Below are positions 1 to 7,000 of a DNA stretch of 64,000 bases, piece by piece. The position numbers and the translations under genes are program-made. Location: positions 1 through 64,000 of the forward strand of contig CANQLV010000008.1 of NCBI GenBank assembly GCA_947624785.1. The letters are read 5' to 3'. Positions within the stretch are counted from its first letter, which is position 1. Each line of letters opens with the position of its first letter. This DNA comes from Akkermansia muciniphila. Its GTDB lineage: Bacteria; Verrucomicrobiota; Verrucomicrobiia; Verrucomicrobiales; Akkermansiaceae. Below the pieces are notes generated by a model that was given only the letters and a program-made list of their open reading frames with translations, searched no databases and had not been told where the DNA came from.

Positions 1-1
1 G

Positions 2-1303
2 GGACGACGCTTTGAGAAGAAAGTGGTCATCAATGGGGCAGTATCCAGCCACTCCCGGTTCCTGTACCGGGACTACCTGCAGGTAGCCCAACTGGATTTG
101 ACGCATCCTGAACCTGTGCTTGTAAAGAGCTACTTGTGGGATCCCACCGAACCTGAGGCAACACGCATCCTGATGATGACATGCTGGCAGGAAAACGAAA
201 TGAAAGTAAAAGAGCATTTCTACTTCATGCACGATGCCTTGAAGAACGTCACTTCCATCTTGGACAGCCAACAGAGACAACAAGCTTATTATGAATATGC
301 TCCTTTCGGAGGCCTCCTCTCCGCTGAGGAAGACATGGCTCATGAAAACAAGTTTAGGTTTTCCTGCGAGTATGCAGATGACGAACTAGGGCTTGTGTAT
401 TACAATTACCGCCATCTCAATCCCGCAGACGGTAGATGGATTTCCCGCGATCTCATTGCTGAACAAGGAGAATGGAATCTTTATGCCTTCATTCGTAATG
501 CCTCAGGTTATGATACTTTGGGATTAATAGAAGGAGGGATGGGGGCTATTATTAATGGTTCTTTTGGCCAACCTCCTTTCTCTCATCCTTCTTCACCCAT
601 AAAGGAATACCCCACTCCTAAAAGTGAAGAAGATATCCAATTTCCTATCCATGGTACAGTAATACTTTCTATTAATGACTTAATTCGTCATGTTAATGCA
701 GGCTCGGTTCCTCTTTCTATTGAAATAGAGAAAACAGGAGCACTAAGAGTGGATTATAATAAACTTGTGCAATCATTAAAAGACGCAGATCTCACGCCTG
801 AGGAAGCCACAGCTGTCAGAGATAAAATCAAAATGGAATTTCGTTCTAAGCAAACAACCCTTGGTAAAGCAATAACAAAAGCAATTCTTGCTAGAAGAGC
901 CTCTCAAGGATATCCAAGAGGAAATTTTAATCCATCTAAAACTAATCCTTCCATCACAGCCGCAGGTAAGCTAATGAGAACGGCAGGAAGAGGAATGATT
1001 ATTTTTTCTGCCGGGGTAGAAATTTATAACATTTATGAAGCCCCTGAAGATGAAAAAGGAAAAGCTATAGTCCAAGCAGGGGGACGATTTGGTGGAGGAA
1101 TTTTAGGAGGAATGGCGGCTGGAGCCATAATAGGAGGAACATCTCTTAATCCTATTGGAATAGGGGTGGGAACTATAGCTGGTGGGATAGCTGGATCTGC
1201 TCTTGGAGAGTGGATAGTTAATTTAGTATGCTCAGATGATAATAATTCTAATAAATGGAAGCCAATATCTCCGGGACACATTATTCCCCCTATGGGCTTC
1301 TAA
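2..1303 (+). CDS. Rhs-family protein, C-terminal part with variable toxin-like tail (5' end outside window)
   Basis: The reading frame is open to the left edge, so this is the 3' part of a larger rhs gene. Codons before the first possible GTG at 23 (RRFEKK) continue the protein. Residues 1 to about 165 show the Rhs-associated core ending: a YYNYRHLNPADGRWISRD block, then NLYAF, then a degenerate DPxG-like boundary (DTLGLIE). After about nt 530 the base composition becomes clearly AT-rich. The tail (about 255 residues) has a helical middle and a glycine-rich, glycine-zipper-like stretch near residues 340-400, followed by a short polar end. In polymorphic toxin systems the Rhs shell is conserved and the post-boundary tail is the effector. 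A membrane-active tail is inferred from the glycine-rich segment and not proven. The small gene just downstream would be the immunity partner. Confidence 0.85.
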   Translation, partial: GRRFEKKVVINGAVSSHSRFLYRDYLQVAQLDLTHPEPVLVKSYLWDPTEPEATRILMMTCWQENEMKVKEHFYFMHDALKNVTSILDSQQRQQAYYEYAPFGGLLSAEEDMAHENKFRFSCEYADDELGLVYYNYRHLNPADGRWISRDLIAEQGEWNLYAFIRNASGYDTLGLIEGGMGAIINGSFGQPPFSHPSSPIKEYPTPKSEEDIQFPIHGTVILSINDLIRHVNAGSVPLSIEIEKTGALRVDYNKLVQSLKDADLTPEEATAVRDKIKMEFRSKQTTLGKAITKAILARRASQGYPRGNFNPSKTNPSITAAGKLMRTAGRGMIIFSAGVEIYNIYEAPEDEKGKAIVQAGGRFGGGILGGMAAGAIIGGTSLNPIGIGVGTIAGGIAGSALGEWIVNLVCSDDNNSNKWKPISPGHIIPPMGF

Positions 1304-1333
1304 ATATTTAGTTATAACAATATTATTTTTACC

Positions 1334-1717
1334 ATGTTAAATTTTGATATTAAAAATTTAAAGTATATAGTTGAATGGTGGGAAAATGATTCCCTAGATA
1401 TAGATAGCAATCAACACATATTATTTATCTTTCAAAAAAAGGAAATTGATATTTTAGTGACAAAAATAAATTTGAGCAAAATTAATAAAAAACTCTCAGA
1501 AATAAGTAAATTTTATGGAGAAAAAATTAAAATAAATTTAGAATTTAACCCATCATTTTTCAATCGCATTATATATCCTTCAAAACTTTATGGTTCCCAA
1601 TACTACAAACCAAAATACAATAAAACAATAAATTACATTTTAAAAATAATCGGATTAAAAATTCCTTTAATTCCTATAGATAAATTAAAATGGAAACACA
1701 AAAAAAATCACACTTAA
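1334..1717 (+). CDS. Small AT-rich protein, probable immunity gene for the upstream Rhs tail
   Basis: 127 residues, very rich in Lys, Ile and Asn, with no family I recognise. It starts 30 bp after the rhs stop codon, on the same strand and with the same low GC content. That is the usual position of the cognate immunity gene in Rhs toxin loci. It begins MLNFDIKNLKYIVEWW and ends in a basic KWKHKKN tail. I see no signal peptide or clear membrane segment apart from a short hydrophobic patch around residues 100-115 (NYILKIIGLKIPLIPI). There is no Shine-Dalgarno motif before the ATG. The immunity role rests on position only. It could also be an unrelated orphan carried with the toxin tail. Confidence 0.6.
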   Translation: MLNFDIKNLKYIVEWWENDSLDIDSNQHILFIFQKKEIDILVTKINLSKINKKLSEISKFYGEKIKINLEFNPSFFNRIIYPSKLYGSQYYKPKYNKTINYILKIIGLKIPLIPIDKLKWKHKKNHT

Positions 1718-2343
1718 TCACTAAAGTGAAATTTAATTAATATTCTATCATAAGAATTTCATAAATATCTTATTTTAATATTTTTATTTCTAACACGAAA
1801 GAAAATCAAACCAAGAATATTATATCACAGTCAGAAATACAACTAATATGAAAGTGAATATTTGTCCTGAATTATGGGAGAATTTTCTTGGTGAGTGGAA
1901 CTTTTCTTTCTAGATTCCAACCTGGAAATAAAAAGAAACAAGAAATCAATTAGTATTCTATGTCCGACATATTAAGAAACAAAAAATGCTAATTAATTCC
2001 TATTAAATTATGTGACAAGTACTCATCATTTTGGATGGGCTGCAGCTGGTCAAATATCAAATTTTCAATATTTCAACATATTGATATCCCCTCCACCAAA
2101 AATCGTAGTTTCCGTAAAATCATTGCAGTTTACGATATTGATAATTTTAATATTAAAATTATTGTTAAAGTTTTCTATTATAACAAGTTCAGAGAACTAG
2201 TAATATTGCTTGATTCCAATGCAAAAGAAGTAAGAGTAATTTATTCGAGAATGCTAGAAGCTGAAAGACTGTAGATACTATCTAATAGTTTTCCAATCTT
2301 TAAAAAATCCATTTTACATAACATCAATTATAAATAACTTGAA
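1718..2343. other. AT-rich spacer with a possible gene remnant
   Basis: About 625 bp of strongly AT-rich DNA. The only open frame of note runs 2035-2274 on the plus strand (79 codons), and its second half looks protein-like (KIIVKVFYYNKF, then LLDSNAKEVRVIYSRM). It has no ribosome binding site and no recognisable family. It may be the 3' end of an old immunity or effector gene left behind by Rhs tail exchange. I do not call it as a gene. Confidence 0.3.
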
Positions 2344-2381
2344 AAATTGTTCCTTCCGATAACTTCAGAAGGAACAGTTTT
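2344..2381. terminator. Hairpin with flanking A and T runs, likely bidirectional terminator
   Basis: A 13-bp inverted repeat with one mismatch: the GTTCCTTC core at 2349-2356 pairs with GAAGGAAC at 2368-2375, and the stem extends outwards. It has an 11-base loop. An A run lies to the left and GTTTTAATTT to the right, so it could stop transcription from either side. It closes the Rhs tail/immunity segment. Confidence 0.6.
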
Positions 2382-2399
2382 AATTTGTAACCTCTGCTT

Positions 2400-3060
2400 C
2401 CCGCAATGACAATATAAGGTTATAAATTCCTCCCCAGGTTGAACAAAGTGGATTATCGGAAAAACACACACGAGTGGCATCCAAGACCAGATATGCAACT
2501 TGTCTCTCGAAAAACCGTTAATAATACCGTGGAAGCTGACTTGCCAAAACGATGCTAAAATGACTGTCTGCACTCGCCACTTTGGCGTAATAATCAGATC
2601 CAACCCATATTCACCCCTCCCCCCCTCCTGTATCTTCACAGAAAAGATTTTGAAACAAACATATTCCCAGGAACAATGCCATCATGACGATATATTGCCG
2701 GACGTACCGTCAGAATACTGACACCGTGGTAAGGTGACTACAACCAGATACCTTCTCGCTGTGATGCTGTGACCTGCATTACCATGATTCTGAGAGGAAT
2801 CATCTGCTATTCCTATGATATTTGAGACAGAAAGACTACTGAGTACGACACGGCCAACCTGCCTGTTGACTTCGCCTATGATGATGCCAATCATATGATG
2901 GCTTACTACCTTTCGTGCGACTAATGTGGCATCACTTCCGGTCCTTCTGGCGTACAGATGGAGACACCATTTGACTCTATTCCTAAACCATCTGACTCAA
3001 GTGGTATCCATTCTCTATGAATGGGGATATCCCTGTTTCACAGCTTCGTCAGAACAATAT
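2400..3060 (+). pseudogene. Decayed Rhs core fragment (YD-repeat remnants)
   Basis: No intact frame exists, but pieces in shifting plus-strand frames read like Rhs YD repeats. Around 2800-2920 one frame gives CYSYDI, a stop, DRKTTEYDTANLPVDFAYDDANHMM. The next piece, in another frame near 2905-3030, gives TTFRATNVASLPV and later LYEWGYP. The order matches the YSYD..GRKTAEY...FAYDDA..M..LTTFR pattern of Rhs shells. In-frame stops and at least one frameshift show it is dead. The clearest part is 2760-2960, and the outer limits are approximate. It is probably a displaced copy of the Rhs core left by recombination with the upstream locus. Confidence 0.55.
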
Positions 3061-3163
3061 GCTCGCAACGCAGGTGGAAGAAATGATGCGCCGGGAGGAC
3101 GGCACGCTGTCAGCGTGTCTTTTCCGGTAATCGGAGAAGACAGGGGAATCATCAGAATAGCGT

Positions 3164-3195
3164 GAGGAAGAGAATTTTCGAAAATTCTCTTCCTC
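3164..3195. terminator. Perfect 32-bp palindrome, probable terminator
   Basis: Sixteen bases (3164-3179, beginning GAGGAAGAG and ending TTTTC) are exactly mirrored by 3180-3195, with no loop bases between. It lies between the Rhs remnant and the 3' end of the minus-strand acetyltransferase gene, where a terminator for the latter is expected. A T-rich stretch follows on both strands within the arms. A cruciform or a protein-binding palindrome is the alternative. Confidence 0.55.
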
Positions 3196-3223
3196 TTATT
3201 GCACGCTGCATTACCGGCGCTGA

Positions 3224-3748
3224 TCACTTGATTTCCTTCTGCATGTAAACAATGTCAAAGGGACGGCCCAGTTTGAAGCCGATGTTTTTCAGGCGCCCGG
3301 CATGTACAAAGCCCTGGCTGGCATGGAAGGATATGCTTTGTTCATTTTCAGAGGATATTTCCGCAATGATATGGCGGATTCCCTGCTTCACGGCATCCTC
3401 TTCCAGACGGCCCAGGCACATCCGGCCTATGCCCCGTCCGAGATGGGAGGGGACAATAAAGTAAGTGATGGTGGCCGTTTCCCGGAATGTGGGTACAGGC
3501 TTATACGCACTCAGGAAGCAGAAGCCCACTACTTCCCCGGTCCGGCAGTCCACCACGGCATACGCCGGATAACCTTTCACGCGTTCCAGAATATGGGGAT
3601 AAAAGGATTCCGGCAGTTCCGCATCCGAGAAAGCGGCCGTTCCGTTCATCACGTAATGGTTGAAGATACGGATGACGGCCTCCCGGTGGGAGTCCGCCAA
3701 CGGTTCAAATACTATTTTTTCCACCATATTCATTGCTTGTTGTTTCAC
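3224..3748 (-). CDS. GNAT-family N-acetyltransferase (MnaT/phosphinothricin acetyltransferase-like)
   Basis: 174 residues with the layout of the YncA/MnaT/Pat branch of GNAT enzymes, which acetylate the alpha-amino group of small amino-acid-like substrates using acetyl-CoA. Visible hallmarks are the N-terminal block with IFNHYVMNGTAAF, the central TITYFIVPSHLGRGIGRMCLGRL segment that contains the acetyl-CoA pyrophosphate loop (LGRGIG), and the C-terminal SISFHASQGFVHAGRLKNIGFKLGRPFD motif typical of this branch. ATGs at residues 1, 6 and 8 are all possible starts, and none has a Shine-Dalgarno motif. It is a single-gene unit facing the Rhs region, with a palindromic terminator just past its stop. 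The substrate cannot be read from sequence. Confidence 0.85.
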   Translation of the reverse strand: MKQQAMNMVEKIVFEPLADSHREAVIRIFNHYVMNGTAAFSDAELPESFYPHILERVKGYPAYAVVDCRTGEVVGFCFLSAYKPVPTFRETATITYFIVPSHLGRGIGRMCLGRLEEDAVKQGIRHIIAEISSENEQSISFHASQGFVHAGRLKNIGFKLGRPFDIVYMQKEIK

Positions 3749-4011
3749 CGCAGTGCAAAGATTTTCTAAAGAATGGCTTTCATACCTTTACATCCGTTCC
3801 CGCCTGCCTCTCCGGTATTTGCCAACCACTGCCGCAGGAATAAAAGGGCTTATGCGGAACACAGCCTTGCACTTCCTTTAAGACATTTCCAGCAGTAATT
3901 CCGTTCCGCCATTTTCAGAATAGCTGATTTTTCCTTTAAAAGCATTTCGGCGCCCTGTGACCAGGCCAACGCCCGCCGTCAGCCTCCATCCGGTCCTTTT
4001 CTCCATATAAA

Positions 4012-4042
4012 AGGACCGTTCCGGTAATTCCGGAACGGTCCT
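4012..4042 (-). terminator. Intrinsic terminator after uvrA
   Basis: A perfect 13-bp stem: AGGACCGTTCCGG at 4012-4024 and its complement at 4030-4042, with the five-base loop TAATT. Read on the minus strand it is followed by TTTTATAT. It lies 28 bp past the uvrA stop codon. The rest of 3749-4069 holds no gene I can support. Confidence 0.85.
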
Positions 4043-4069
4043 GAAAAACAAGGTTTTTGATTTAATGGG

Positions 4070-7000
4070 TTACACGCCGTCCGGGTTCAATTCCCGGCGG
4101 ATATATTCCGCCGTGGGGGAGTTCTTTTTGGCTATCTGCTCCGGGGTTCCTTCCGCCACGATGGTTCCTCCGGCTTCACCGGGGCCGGGGCCCATGTCGA
4201 TGATGTAGTCCGCCTCCGCCATGATTTCCGTGTTGTGTTCGATGACGATGACCGTGTTTCCCTGGTCCGCCAAGCGGTGCAGCACGTCGATGAGCAGCCG
4301 CACGTCCCGCGGATGCAGGCCGATGGAGGGTTCCTCAATGAGGTACAGGTCGCCGGGCAGTTCCTTACCCTTCATCAGGGCGTTCCGGCTGACGCGCCGC
4401 CCCTTGATGAGCTCCGTCACCAGCTTGAGCCGCTGGGCTTCCCCGCCGGAGAGCGTATTGGAAGCCTGCCCCAAGGTCAGGTAGCCCAGGCCGGTTTCCG
4501 CCAGCAGTTTGAGGGGGTCCGAGATGCGGGGCTGGCTTTCAAAGAATTCCGCCGCTTCCGCGAAGTCCATCTGAAGCACGTCCGCAATGGTTTTCCCCTT
4601 GTACCTCACGGTCAGGGTGGCGGCGTTGTAGCGCTTGCCCCGGCAGGTTTCACACGGCACGTAGCAGGGGGGCAGAAAGTCCATTTCCAGCTTCTGCATG
4701 CCCGTGCCCTTGCAGGATTCACAGTTACCCTGCCCCGTGTTGAAGGAAAAGCGGCCGCGGTCGAAGCCCAGTCTGCGAGCATCCGCCGTCTGCGCGAACA
4801 GGGTCCGGATATCGTCCAGAAAGCCCACGTAGGTGGCCGGGGTGGAACGGGGCGTCTTGCCTATGGGGCTCTGGTCCACGCCGTACACCATGCGGATGGA
4901 GTCAAAGCCGGAGGAGGTTTTCCACAGCTTTTTCTGCTCCCTCGTGAGTTTGTCGCCGATGGCCTGGCGCGCCGCCAGACGGATGGTGCCGGTCATCAGG
5001 GAGGTTTTCCCCGCGCCGGATACGCCGGTGAGCACCGTCAGCCGCCCTTTGGGAATAGCCACGTTCACGTCTTTCAGGTTGTGCAGGCGGCAGCCCTCCA
5101 CCCGCAGCCACGCGGTTTCATCTTTTTTGGCCGGAATCCTGCGCCTTTTCCCCCGGTAGGGATGCTGCGGCTTATGATGCAGAGCTGCGCCCGTGACGGA
5201 GTCCGGCATGGCCGCCAGTTCGTCAAAGGTGCCCTGGGCCATGATCCGGCCGCCGTGGATTCCCGCACCGGGCCCCATGTCCACGATGCGGTCCGCGCGC
5301 CTCATGGTGTCTTCATCATGTTCCACCACCAGCAGGGTGTTGCCCCGGCGTTTGAGTTCATCCAGCGTGCCCAGCAGCAGTTCGTTGTCCCGCGGATGCA
5401 GGCCGATGGTCGGTTCGTCCAGCACGTACAGCACGCCCCGGAGATGGGAGCCCAGCTGGGAGGCCAGGCGGATGCGCTGGGTTTCCCCGCCGGAGAGCGT
5501 CGTGGCGCTCCGGTCCAGGGAAAGGTAGCCCAGCCCCACGCGCTGGAGGAAGTTGAGGCGCTGCGTCACTTCCGCCACCACGTCACGGGCAATGAGGGCT
5601 TCCTCCCGCTCAAATTTCCATTCTTTGACCAATTCCGCGGCGGCCACGGCGGGAAGGGCGGCGATCTCGCCGGGAGTCACTCCCTGAAGCCGCACGGCGC
5701 GCGCAAATTCATTCAGGCGCACCCCCTGGCAGGCAGGGCAGGTTTTTACTTCCTTGTCATCGTCCGCCTGGCGGGCCAGTTCCTTGTCATATTTCAGTTC
5801 AGCTTCCAGCAGGGATTGCGCCTGGTCTTCCTTCACCTTCCCCTTGCCCACGATTCCATGCCCGCGGCACACAGGGCACCACCCGCGCGGAGAGTTGAAG
5901 GAGAATGTGTACGGTTCCAGTTCCGGGAAGGATTGTCCGCAGGAAGCACACGCCAGCTTGGTCCCCATCAGTTCCGGCCGACTGGAGCCGGGCGGGAGCA
6001 CCTGCAGGAATCCTTCCCCCATTTCCAGCGCGGCATGCACCGCTCCGGCCAGTTTTTCCGGGGTCCAGGAGGCCTCCGGCCGTGAAACGACCAGGTCCAG
6101 GTCATGGCTGGAGTAACGGTCCAGCGGCTGGAATCCGCTCAACGGGACCAGTTTACCGTCCACCCACATTTCCTCATATCCCTTTCCTTCCGCCCAGCGG
6201 GCCAGGTCCGCGTAATGCCCCTTGCGCCCCCTGACGAGGGGCGCCAGCAAGGCCAGGCTGCCGTGTTTTTTCAGCTGCCGCACCACCAGCTCCACCACTT
6301 CGGATTCCGACCTTTTGCCCACCGGCACGCCGCACTGCGGGCAGTAGGCCTGTCCCAGCTTGGCATACAGCAGGCGCATGAACTGCCAGATTTCCGTCAC
6401 GGTGCCCACGGTGGATTTGGTGCCCCCGCGGGACATGTTCTGTTCAATGGCCACCGTGGGGGGCAATCCGGTCAGGCGGTCAATGTCCGGGCTTTCCAGC
6501 TGTTCCGTGAATTGCCGTGCATATGGGGACATGACGTCCATGAAACGCCGCTGCCCTTCCGCAAAGAAGATGTCAAAGGCCAGAGAACTTTTCCCGGAAC
6601 CGGAGAGCCCGGTCAGCACGGTCATTTCCCCGCGCGGCACGTCCAGGTCCACGTTTTTCAGGTTGTGGTGGCGGGCCCCCCGCAGGGCCATCACGCCTTC
6701 CGGAATGTCCATGTCTGCGGATTCCGGCACGGCGGCGTCCGCCGGATCGTAAACGGAGGGGCGCCCTTCCAGCACATCCCTGAGGTATTTGCCCGTGTAT
6801 CCCTTCCCGGCGGCTACGATTTCCTCCGGCGTGCCCGTGGCTACCACGTGGCCGCCGCCCGCGCCGCCTTCCGGCCCCAGGTCGATCACATAGTCCGCGG
6901 ATTTGATGAATTCCGGGTTGTGTTCGATGACCAGCAGGGTGTGCCCCTGCTCCACCAGTTCCCGGAATACGGCCAGCAGAATTTCAATATCCGCAAAGTG

